Source: Thermotogaceae bacterium (GTDB taxonomy: Bacteria > Thermotogota > Thermotogae > Thermotogales > Thermotogaceae). From it: a stretch of 12,492 nucleotides of DNA. Every line of letters starts with the position of its first letter. The stretch's first letter is position 1. Under the pieces are notes generated by a model. The model saw nothing but the letters and a program-made list of their open reading frames with translations, was not told the DNA's origin and ran no database searches. Below are positions 1 through 6,225 of the stretch, in pieces. The DNA is taken from positions 1-12,492 of the forward strand of contig JAGHBG010000192.1 in assembly GCA_021161105.1 (NCBI GenBank). The letters run 5' to 3'. The translations under genes and the position numbers were made by a program.

Positions 1-354
1 TATTATTACGGAGAAGATCTTAAAAAATTGCCCGTAGTATTTGTAGAGGTTTATAGCTTAGAAAATGCCTTCAGAATGCTTTTAAAGGGCAGGGTGGATC
101 TTGTAGTAGAGGACGTAAATGTTGGCTTGTACAGAGCGAAACAAATGGGTATTGTCAATAAAATCTCATACTTGAGAAGGGTTATTATATACAGGGATCC
201 ATCGTATGTGGCTTTTGCTAAAAAGCCTGGTTACGATAAACTTGCAGAAGAATTTTCTGAAGAATTAAAAAAGTTCAAAAAAACAGAAGAGTACTTTAAA
301 ATAATTAAAAATTATGGTTTAATAGAACCTGGAAATGTTACCACTGGAAAGTGA
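1..354 (+). CDS. Family 3 solute-binding protein, C-terminal part (5' end outside window)
   Basis: The open frame enters from the left edge, so only the last 117 residues are visible; the TTG at 28 is an internal codon, not a start. The residues fit the second lobe of a periplasmic family 3 (SBP_bac_3, amino-acid type) binding protein. The stretch GRVDLVVED, where the family usually has 'G..D....D' after a helix, is followed by a YVAFAKKPGY strand-turn and an amphipathic C-terminal helix rich in Lys and Glu (EELKKFKKTEEYFKIIKNYG), typical of the end of this fold. It would act outside the membrane, delivering a small polar ligand to an ABC permease. No partner permease for this family follows, so the rest of that system, if any, lies upstream. 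The ligand cannot be told from this fragment. The gene ends 14 bp before the TPP aptamer, with no obvious terminator between. Confidence 0.75.
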   Translation, partial: YYYGEDLKKLPVVFVEVYSLENAFRMLLKGRVDLVVEDVNVGLYRAKQMGIVNKISYLRRVIIYRDPSYVAFAKKPGYDKLAEEFSEELKKFKKTEEYFKIIKNYGLIEPGNVTTGK

Positions 355-367
355 ATATTTTTGAAAA

Positions 368-462
368 ACCGCGGGGGAGCTCCTGTAAAGGGGCTGAGAG
401 GAGGGTTTAATCCCTCGACCCTTTGAACCTGATCCGGGTAATACCGGCGCAGGGAAGCGGGT
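368..462 (+). ncRNA. TPP riboswitch aptamer (THI element)
   Basis: The conserved TPP aptamer blocks are all present in order: GGGGAGC near 374-380, GGGCTGAGAGGA at 391-402, ACCCTTTGAACCTGATC from 418, and GGGTAATACCGGCGCAGGGA at 436-455. P1 closes as CCGC (369-372) with GCGG (457-460), and a variable P3 extension pairs GAGGG with CCCTC around 401-415. The element lies directly in front of a thiamine-type transporter and is followed by an expression platform, as expected for an element that shuts off uptake when thiamine pyrophosphate is plentiful. I could not find a convincing promoter just upstream. Confidence 0.96.
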
Positions 463-464
463 AA

Positions 465-498
465 TTTTCCCCCCGCTTTATGCGGGGAAAAAGTTTTT
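465..498 (+). terminator. Riboswitch-controlled intrinsic terminator with competing antiterminator
   Basis: CCCCGC (471-476) pairs with GCGGGG (482-487) around a 5-base loop. The stem can be lengthened by TTTT (465-468) with AAAA (488-491), leaving two unpaired C. A T-run follows at 494-498. The 3' strand of aptamer P1, GCGGG (457-461), is complementary to CCCGC (472-476), so the two pairings exclude each other. With TPP bound, P1 forms and the terminator is free to fold; without TPP, 457-461 can capture 472-476 and let RNA polymerase continue. This is inferred from base pairing only. Confidence 0.8.
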
Positions 499-502
499 AT
501 AT

Positions 503-512
503 AAGGAGGTGG
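503..512 (+). promoter_or_regulatory. Ribosome binding site fixing the thiB start
   Basis: AAGGAGGTGG sits 9 bases before the ATG at 522 and just after the riboswitch terminator. It rules out the in-frame ATG at 480, which lies inside the terminator loop and stem. Confidence 0.9.
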
Positions 513-521
513 ATACTGGTT

Positions 522-1505
522 ATGAGAAAGGTGGCGATACTGGTACTTATACTGACAGCTGTTCTTTACTCCGCCCAACTCGTTGTATACACATACGATA
601 GTATGGTATCTGGCCTTGCAAAGAAGATAGAACCTTTATTCGAAGAAAAGTATGGTATCGATGTTAAATTCGTGTCCTTTGGAGATGCCGGGAATATAAT
701 TTCCCGCATTCTCCTTGAAGGGAAGAAAACACAGGCTGATGTTATTCTTGGACTTGACCAAAACCTTCTCCTAAAAGCCGTTGAAAGGGGTATTCTATTC
801 CCATACAAGCCAAAGAATATATCCAGGGTGAAAAAAGAGCTTTTGAAAAAGAAAGAAGATTACGCTGTTCCTTTCGATTACGGTGCAATTGCAATCGTTT
901 ACAACACAGAGACAATTAAAGAACCCCCCAAAAGCTTTGAAGATCTTCTAAAACCCCAGTACAAAAGAAGAATAGTCGTAGAAGATCCAAGGACTTCAAG
1001 TACTGGACTTGCATTTCTTTTATGGACAATTGCAGCTTATGGAGATAACTTTACAGAATACTGGAAAAAGCTAAAAGATAATCTACTGACCGTTACTGCC
1101 GGATGGGATGAAGCCTTCGAAATGCTCGAAAGCGGCGAAGCTGATATGATGGTAAGCTACCTGACGGATTCAGCGTACAGCCATTATTATTACGATTCTG
1201 GAAAGTACGCACCAGCTGTATTTAAAGAAGGAATGTTCACGCAGGTTGAATATGTTGGTATATGCAGATTCACAGATGATCTTGATGCAGCAAAAAAATT
1301 TGTAGATTTTATGTTATCTGAAGAAGTACAGGAATTGATTCCTCTCAACCAGTGGATGCTTCCTGTAGTAGAAGTTAAACTTCCAGAAGTTTTTGAAAAG
1401 TATGTTCCAAAAGTTGAGAAATACCTCTTTTTAGACGCAGAAAAGGTGGAAAAAAATCTGGAAAGGTGGCTTAAAGATTGGGAAAAGATAATGGTCGGGT
1501 ATTGA
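522..1505 (+). CDS. thiB: Thiamine-type ABC transporter substrate-binding protein
   Basis: A 327-residue extracytoplasmic binding protein that should capture thiamine (or a phosphate or precursor of it) and hand it to the permease encoded next. Residues 1-18 form a signal peptide (MRK, then a hydrophobic core ending in YSA), with no lipobox cysteine. The mature part opens with VVYTYDSM (21-28), the typical first strand of the ThiB/TbpA family, followed by ADVILGLDQNLL (72-83), PFDYGAIAIVYN (117-128), EDPRTSSTGLAFL (154-166) and YLTDSAYS (213-220), all family landmarks in the expected order. Length is normal for the family. The start was chosen from the strong ribosome binding site at 503-512. 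Regulation by the TPP riboswitch directly upstream strongly supports thiamine as the substrate. The stop codon lies inside the start of the permease gene, so the two are translated together. Confidence 0.93.
   Translation: MRKVAILVLILTAVLYSAQLVVYTYDSMVSGLAKKIEPLFEEKYGIDVKFVSFGDAGNIISRILLEGKKTQADVILGLDQNLLLKAVERGILFPYKPKNISRVKKELLKKKEDYAVPFDYGAIAIVYNTETIKEPPKSFEDLLKPQYKRRIVVEDPRTSSTGLAFLLWTIAAYGDNFTEYWKKLKDNLLTVTAGWDEAFEMLESGEADMMVSYLTDSAYSHYYYDSGKYAPAVFKEGMFTQVEYVGICRFTDDLDAAKKFVDFMLSEEVQELIPLNQWMLPVVEVKLPEVFEKYVPKVEKYLFLDAEKVEKNLERWLKDWEKIMVGY
1462..1469 (+). promoter_or_regulatory. Likely ribosome binding site of the thiP-like permease
   Basis: AAAGGTGG lies 8 bases before a TTG at 1478, inside the end of thiB. 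The competing ATG at 1505 (TGATG overlap with the thiB stop) has no such site in front of it. Confidence 0.5.
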
Positions 1506-3034
1506 TGGGGCTTTTTGCCCCACTTCTTTATTTCTTTCTGTTTCTAATCCTTCCAATATCCTTTCTTGTGGCTAAATTTTCTGTAGCTGATGTTTTTTAT
1601 GTGGCACATGAATATAAAAAGTTAATATCTTACAACATTTCTCAAGCGCTTTTATCAGCAACCCTGGCAACTTCAATCGGTGCTTTAATTTCTTATTACC
1701 TTGCAAGGAAAAATATAAAAGGTATTTTAAGAAATCTAATTCATGTAATGGCTAAAATCTCATTTGTCGTTCCAGGAGTTTCTATGGCTATAGGTTTTTA
1801 TCTTTTATTTGGAAGAAAAGGATTTATAAATGACATTCTGGGATTATTCGGGCTTCATATAGATATACTTTACACATTTCTGGCTGTTATTCTGGGACAT
1901 GCGTTTTACAACATACCGGTTTCTGTTTACATAGTTGGAAGCGTCTGGGAAAGATTTGATGGAAATTTAATAGAAGCTTCTTATGTCGATGGCTGCAGAG
2001 ACTTTCAAACTTTTCTCAAAGTGGAACTCCCGATCCTCACACCTTCCATAGTAGCTTCATTTTTACTGTCTTTTATTTACTCATTTACATCTTTTGCGGT
2101 TGTATTGATAATCGGCGGCCCAAAGTATTCCACTCTTGAAGTTGTTATATATATGTACCTTAAAAATCTTCTTAACTTCAAAGTTGCCTTATCACTTACA
2201 TTCTTGCAGTTATTCATAATCGCAACCGCAGCTGCTATATCATCTTATCTTCTAAAAGGAAAGATTCCTTTTGGAGTACCCAAATTAAAAAAAGTCACCT
2301 TCTTTGACTATATAGCCCTATCAATGCTGCTCTCTCTAGTGTTTTTACCACTCATTTTATCTATAGTATCAGGATTTTTGACTAAAAATCCCAGCAAGAG
2401 TGTATTCGACATTATAAAAATTGGAATGAGCTTTCTTGGCGTTTCATTCTGGAAGATGCTTTTAACCTCTCTATTAATCTCCATAGCAACAGCTTTTATT
2501 TCAATAACAATCGGGTTAATAACAGGAAGGATGACCTCAAAAGGCTATAAAGCTTTGCAAATATTTCCTTTTCTCCCAACAGCTTTTTCAACTGTAACTC
2601 TGGCATTTGGCTATCTCATGATCTCATTAAAATTTAATATACCCTCAGTATATCTTTTGCCATTTTTGCACTCCCTTTTATCTATTCCTCTTGTTCATGG
2701 AATAATCGAAATGGGCTGGAGAAATGTAGAGAGATCTATAGAAGAAGCAGCTATGATGGATGGCGCTTCCTTCTGGGACATGCTCTTTAAAATTTATCTT
2801 CCATTGTTGAAAAATTTCTTAATAAGGGCTTTTACATTTTCCATGGCTATATCTTTAAGTGATCTCTCAGGCGTTCTTATTCTTTCAAACGAATCAGTTT
2901 TTACTTTTTCGAAGGCCATATACCGTCTCATGAGTTCAAGACACATGCCAGAAGCCAGGATTTTAAACACTATCTTTCTTCTCATGGTAATGTTGATTTA
3001 CTACTTCGGAGAAATGAAAACTCAGAATGATTGA
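1478..3034 (+). CDS. thiP: Thiamine-type ABC transporter permease, fused two-half form
   Basis: A 518-residue integral membrane protein with about 12 hydrophobic segments, made of two homologous halves. Each half carries the permease EAA loop that contacts the ATPase: EASYVDGCRD (166-175) followed by LP at 184-185, and EEAAMMDGAS (422-431) followed by LP at 441-442. This fused layout and length match ThiP and the related iron permeases; the thiB neighbour and the riboswitch point to thiamine. Two starts are possible. TTG 1478 has a ribosome binding site and adds a positively charged N-terminal tail (K3, R7), as expected for a cytoplasmic end; ATG 1505 shares one base with the thiB stop. I favour 1478 slightly. 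No ThiQ-type ATPase gene follows, so the ATPase must be encoded elsewhere or shared with another importer. Confidence 0.92.
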   Translation: MGKDNGRVLMGLFAPLLYFFLFLILPISFLVAKFSVADVFYVAHEYKKLISYNISQALLSATLATSIGALISYYLARKNIKGILRNLIHVMAKISFVVPGVSMAIGFYLLFGRKGFINDILGLFGLHIDILYTFLAVILGHAFYNIPVSVYIVGSVWERFDGNLIEASYVDGCRDFQTFLKVELPILTPSIVASFLLSFIYSFTSFAVVLIIGGPKYSTLEVVIYMYLKNLLNFKVALSLTFLQLFIIATAAAISSYLLKGKIPFGVPKLKKVTFFDYIALSMLLSLVFLPLILSIVSGFLTKNPSKSVFDIIKIGMSFLGVSFWKMLLTSLLISIATAFISITIGLITGRMTSKGYKALQIFPFLPTAFSTVTLAFGYLMISLKFNIPSVYLLPFLHSLLSIPLVHGIIEMGWRNVERSIEEAAMMDGASFWDMLFKIYLPLLKNFLIRAFTFSMAISLSDLSGVLILSNESVFTFSKAIYRLMSSRHMPEARILNTIFLLMVMLIYYFGEMKTQND

Positions 3035-3037
3035 TTT

Positions 3038-3067
3038 TTCAATATAAGCATCTATTTATGGCATAAT
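3038..3067 (+). promoter_or_regulatory. Possible extended -10 promoter for serA
   Basis: TG-G-CATAAT at 3059-3067 resembles an extended -10 element, with a weak TTCAAT at 3038-3043 placed 18 bases upstream as a -35. Transcription would begin near 3074, about 25 bases before the serA ribosome binding site AGGAGGTGG at 3097-3105. This would make serA independent of the riboswitch. It is a pattern match only. Confidence 0.4.
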
Positions 3068-3112
3068 TTATTATGTAAAGCTACAAAATAAATTTCAGGA
3101 GGTGGAAGGAAC

Positions 3113-4030
3113 ATGGCAATTAGAGTGCATGTCAATGACCCCCTTGATGACGAAGCGATGAAGCTTTTGAGATCCAGGGGAGAACTGGAGGTGACTTCGG
3201 AGCATTACGATAAAGACAAACTAAAAGAAATCATGCCGGAGGTTGATGTTCTCGTAGTTAGAAGCGCTACCAAGGTTACCGCTGATGTTATTGAAGCTGG
3301 TAAAAAACTTAAAATTATTGCACGAGCTGGCGTTGGACTTGACAATATAGATCTTGAGAAAGCGAAAGAAAAAGGATTAACTGTACTGAATACGCCAGGA
3401 GCCAGTGCTATTTCTGTAGCGGAATTGACAATCGGAATGATGTTTGCGCTGTCAAGACATATTGCAAGAGGAACTATGGATCTTAAGGAGGGTAAATGGA
3501 CAAAGAAACAACTTAAAGGCGTGGAACTCACAGGGAAAACGCTGGGGGTAATAGGTTTAGGAAGAATTGGTCGAGAAGTTGCAAAGAGAGCAATTGGACT
3601 CGGAATGAAGGTTATTGGATACGATCCTTATGTAAAAGAAATTGATATGGATGTAGAACCTGTAAAGCTTGATGAACTTTACAAAAGAGCTGACTACATA
3701 ACCGTTCATGTTCCATTAACCCCAGAAACCAAACATCTGATAAACAAAGAAGCTATAGATAAGATGAAAACAGGTGTCTTCATAATCAATTGTGCTCGAG
3801 GCGGTGTTGTTGATGAAAAAGCACTCCTTGACGCTCTTAAAGAAGGAAAAGTGGCAGGAGCAGGTCTTGATGTGTTTGAAACAGAACCACCAACAAGTGA
3901 TGTAGAAAAAGAACTTCTTTCTCTCCCTAACATTGTCGCTACACCTCATATTGGAGCCTCAACCAGAGAAGCTCAAAAAAGAGTTGGAAAAGAGATCGTC
4001 CATAAGATATTCGAAGCATTGGGAGTTTAA
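3113..4030 (+). CDS. serA: D-3-phosphoglycerate dehydrogenase, short form without ACT domain
   Basis: This cytoplasmic NAD-dependent enzyme should oxidise 3-phosphoglycerate to 3-phosphohydroxypyruvate, the first step of serine synthesis. At 305 residues it holds only the catalytic and nucleotide-binding domains of the D-2-hydroxyacid dehydrogenase family. Visible landmarks are VRSATKVTADVI (49-60, phosphate-binding Arg50), the Rossmann motif GLGRIG (148-153) with Asp171 at the end of the second strand (NAD rather than NADP preference), catalytic Arg229 in NCARGG, Glu258 in DVFETEPP and His279 in TPHIGAST. The protein stops right after the last substrate-domain helix, so the regulatory ACT domain of longer SerA forms is missing and serine feedback through that domain is not possible. 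A related D-2-hydroxyacid dehydrogenase remains an alternative, but RSATKVT favours SerA. AGGAGGTGG lies 7 bases before the ATG. The gene appears to be transcribed alone, ending at the terminator at 4054-4080. Confidence 0.9.
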   Translation: MAIRVHVNDPLDDEAMKLLRSRGELEVTSEHYDKDKLKEIMPEVDVLVVRSATKVTADVIEAGKKLKIIARAGVGLDNIDLEKAKEKGLTVLNTPGASAISVAELTIGMMFALSRHIARGTMDLKEGKWTKKQLKGVELTGKTLGVIGLGRIGREVAKRAIGLGMKVIGYDPYVKEIDMDVEPVKLDELYKRADYITVHVPLTPETKHLINKEAIDKMKTGVFIINCARGGVVDEKALLDALKEGKVAGAGLDVFETEPPTSDVEKELLSLPNIVATPHIGASTREAQKRVGKEIVHKIFEALGV

Positions 4031-4048
4031 GTGATATTTTAAGAGGAT

Positions 4049-4080
4049 AAAAACCCCCCGTTTTCGGGGGGCTATTTTTT
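4049..4080. terminator. Bidirectional intrinsic terminator between serA and trmI
   Basis: CCCCCCG (4054-4060) and CGGGGGG (4065-4071) form a perfect 7-bp GC stem with a TTTT loop. On the + strand it is followed by CTATTTTTT, serving serA. On the - strand it is followed by TTTTTATCC, serving the leftward operon. The trmI stop codon (4072-4074) touches the base of the stem. Confidence 0.95.
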
Positions 4081-4839
4081 GTTTATTTTAACAGCAAATA
4101 TCATATAGGTTGTATGGGCAACCATTCTGTCATAAGGTCTTAAGCGTTGCGGCACTGGTTTGTAGAACCTGAATAGATTCTCAACCACTTCGATTCTTAT
4201 AAAGCCTGAATCTTTTATCGCTGCGAGGGCTTCCTGAACCTGGTTCGTTGTCGGAACAACTGTTGCAAATCTTCCTCCGCCTTTTAATGCTTCCCATACT
4301 CTATCAATATAAAGCCATGGCTGCGGAACATCAAGGAAAAAAGCATCAACATTTCTTTCCTCAACACCTTCTGACAAATCTCTATGCTTTATCTCAACTA
4401 AATCAGCCACTCCCCAATTTTCAAGATTTTCTTTCGCCTTTTCTATAAAGTCCTCTCTTTTTTCATAGGCATAGACTTTTCCGTGCTTTCCTACAATCCT
4501 TGCTATTGCATAACTCACAACTCCACTTCCTATACCAGCATCAATAACTCTGTCACCGGGTTTTATATCAAGCTTTAAAAGAATATAACCAAGATCCTTT
4601 GGATACACTATTTGAGTCCTTCTTTTAAGGTTCAGAATTTCTTCTACTATCGATGGCTTCAAAATGTAAAGTTTCTCCCCTTTTGAAGTTTCTATAAAAT
4701 CTCCAAAGTTCAAATCCATTATCTTCTCAAATTCCACGCCGCCAAGATGAGTAACGAATTTTTCTCCGCTTTTTACCCGGGTTATGAACTCATCACCACC
4801 CTCGCTCATTAGCAATACCTTTTCTCCGTCCTTTATCAA
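4072..4839 (-). CDS. trmI: tRNA (adenine-N1)-methyltransferase, TrmI family
   Basis: A 255-residue SAM-dependent methyltransferase expected to make 1-methyladenosine in the T-loop of tRNAs (position 58), which helps stabilise tRNA at high temperature. Numbering from the TTG start: a small N-terminal beta domain (1-65), then TQIVYPKDLGYI (75-86), the family hallmark; SAM motif DAGIGSG (100-106); acidic Glu126 after the second strand; the active-site motif LDVPQPW (169-175, with the catalytic-type Asp170); and the C-terminal RMVAHTTYM (238-246). The frame stays open upstream to a GTG at 4863, but GGAGGTGA at 4854-4847 lies 7 bases before the TTG at 4839. That TTG overlaps the stop of the preceding gene as TTGA, so coupled translation from 4839 is much more likely. 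It is the last gene of a four-gene leftward operon. In older annotations the family was often misnamed as an O- or isoaspartyl methyltransferase. Confidence 0.9.
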   Translation of the reverse strand: MIKDGEKVLLMSEGGDEFITRVKSGEKFVTHLGGVEFEKIMDLNFGDFIETSKGEKLYILKPSIVEEILNLKRRTQIVYPKDLGYILLKLDIKPGDRVIDAGIGSGVVSYAIARIVGKHGKVYAYEKREDFIEKAKENLENWGVADLVEIKHRDLSEGVEERNVDAFFLDVPQPWLYIDRVWEALKGGGRFATVVPTTNQVQEALAAIKDSGFIRIEVVENLFRFYKPVPQRLRPYDRMVAHTTYMIFAVKINKK

Positions 4840-5300
4840 AACTGATTCACCTCCACCGGCCACGTCTGCCAGTCTTCTCTTGAAAAGGCATAGCTTATAT
4901 CAACAAATTTGGCCAATGCAGATTCACTATGACCATCCACAAGTAAATAAACTTTTGAAACAGAAAAAGTCTTAAATATGGAAATAAGGATCTGATAGAG
5001 TGCCATCCTTTCTTCATAAAAACCCAGATTTTCCAGGTTCTTCCTTTTCAAATCAACAACTAAAGTATCTTCTAAGAAGTAAGCCGCTCTAAAAATATCT
5101 TCTGGAATGAAACTTCTGTACATTTTTGGAGGGGACGAAAGTCTCTCAAAAAGAACCTCAATAGCACTTTCCCCTTCAGGAACTTCATAGGGTTTAATCA
5201 CAGCGTTGCCTGAAAACTCGTCTATGTAAACAACCTTCACTTCAATTCCCAAAATCAAAAAGCTGATCATAAGAAACAGTAAAATCAACGATCTTTTCAA
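4836..5300 (-). CDS. Exported GerMN-domain-like protein
   Basis: This 154-residue protein starts with a hydrophobic signal or anchor (residues 2-19, no lipobox cysteine). The rest fits, loosely, a GerMN module: an acidic helical start near 45-56, a strand with VVDLKRKNL (81-89), a long helix (94-112), then SKVYLLVDGHSESALAKFVDISYAFSR, whose 'V..LVDG' followed by 'VD(L/I)S' is the usual end of GerMN domains found in GerM and in LpqB-type lipoproteins. No enzymatic residues are evident; such modules are thought to mediate binding at the cell envelope. The TTG start is supported by AGGAGG at 5316-5311, 10 bases upstream. The first 59 bases overlap, in another frame, the end of the preceding exported gene, and its own stop overlaps the trmI start. 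Assignment to GerMN is by eye, and the cellular role is unknown. Confidence 0.65.
   Translation of the reverse strand: MKRSLILLFLMISFLILGIEVKVVYIDEFSGNAVIKPYEVPEGESAIEVLFERLSSPPKMYRSFIPEDIFRAAYFLEDTLVVDLKRKNLENLGFYEERMALYQILISIFKTFSVSKVYLLVDGHSESALAKFVDISYAFSREDWQTWPVEVNQF
4847..4854 (-). promoter_or_regulatory. Ribosome binding site that sets the trmI start
   Basis: GGAGGTGA on the - strand sits within the last codons of the upstream gene, 7 bases before TTG 4839. If translation began at GTG 4863 this site would be inside the coding sequence, giving a Gly-Gly-rich N-terminus that the family does not need. Confidence 0.8.
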
Positions 5301-6225
5301 TGCCGCTCAACCTCCTAAGAAGACCGGGAAGCTTTCTATAGTCATCGGGATTTTCCAGAACCACAAGTATATAGCTTGAAGCTGGAGGAATACCTTTTAT
5401 GGGGCAAATTTCGAAATTGTATCTTAAAGCTTTTGCAAGCTTCTGTCCTGTATTTTTTGCAAGCTTAAAAAATTCCCTATCAAGTCCTTGAAGATCCGGC
5501 GTTGTTGGTCTAACTATAACTATCCCTTTTCCTTTACCAACAACAATTCCAATGCTCTCATACGGAAGTGGCTTGATCAAAGAAAAATTATTGGGATTGT
5601 AAGGAATTATAACAACCTTTTTCTCTTCACCTTTCTTGATCAATTTAACAATATCTTTACCCTGTTCTTCAACAACTTCTCCTACTTCAAAGTTTCCTAC
5701 CCTTATCTGGTATAAAACTTCTCCGGGGTTATATATCTCACCATTATAAAATGTGTATCCTGTAGAAAAAACTTCAAAAATCCCATTTTTCACCCCGTAA
5801 TACAACTTTGGAATACCAAGATAGTAAACAGTTATTAGAACTCCAGCAGACTCTATGGATTCCACAAAGGCGGATGGAACAATAATTTTATTCTTTACGG
5901 AAACATAAGGTATATAAAAGTAGTCCAGCAACTCTTTGACACTTAAACTATCTTTGATTACATTTCCATCGTGCAATATATAATCCTTACCATCATACCC
6001 CAATATCCTATCGTTGAATATTATTGCCTGGTAATCTTTATTTTCAACAAATTTTGGCGGTTGATATTCCAAGAAGAAGGAAACAGCATCTACAATCTTT
6101 CTTGTATCGTCGAAGTTTAAAAAAACACTTTCGGAAGTATAAATTATCTCCCTTCCTATCTGAAAAATTATTGAAAAATGTAATGATCCATATACCAGCA
6201 TGATTAAAAGAATGAGCTTCCTCAT
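5242..6225 (-). CDS. Exported protein of unknown function
   Basis: This 327-residue product has an N-terminal signal peptide or anchor (MRK, then hydrophobic to about residue 20). I do not recognise a family with confidence. Residues about 40-125 alternate short strands and turns (IIFNDRILGYDGKDYILHDGNVI) in a way reminiscent of the beta-rich stalk domains found on secreted peptidoglycan amidases. The C-terminal 100 residues begin IVIVRPTTPD and continue with a helix (REFFKLAKNTGQKLAKALR). This recalls the start of an amidase_3 domain (IVIDPGHGG...), but the zinc-binding His and Glu are absent. If related, it would be a catalytically dead version; this is speculation. The start ATG 6225 shares one base with the kinase stop (TGATG); TTG 6228 is one codon longer. 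Tight overlaps on both sides place it firmly in the operon, with a second exported protein next. Confidence 0.75.
   Translation of the reverse strand: MRKLILLIMLVYGSLHFSIIFQIGREIIYTSESVFLNFDDTRKIVDAVSFFLEYQPPKFVENKDYQAIIFNDRILGYDGKDYILHDGNVIKDSLSVKELLDYFYIPYVSVKNKIIVPSAFVESIESAGVLITVYYLGIPKLYYGVKNGIFEVFSTGYTFYNGEIYNPGEVLYQIRVGNFEVGEVVEEQGKDIVKLIKKGEEKKVVIIPYNPNNFSLIKPLPYESIGIVVGKGKGIVIVRPTTPDLQGLDREFFKLAKNTGQKLAKALRYNFEICPIKGIPPASSYILVVLENPDDYRKLPGLLRRLSGIEKIVDFTVSYDQLFDFGN

Noticed and set aside
28..30. TTG at 28 as the start of the first gene
   Set aside because: The frame is open back to base 1 and the visible residues are the middle of a binding-protein domain, so the gene is cut by the window edge.
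480..521. Extended N-terminus of thiB from ATG 480
   Set aside because: This ATG lies in the loop and stem of the riboswitch terminator and has no ribosome binding site; the extra residues would precede a good signal peptide at ATG 522.
3030..3043. Terminator after thiP (ATTGA-TTTT-TCAAT)
   Set aside because: The stem is only 5 bp, AT-rich and without a T-run.
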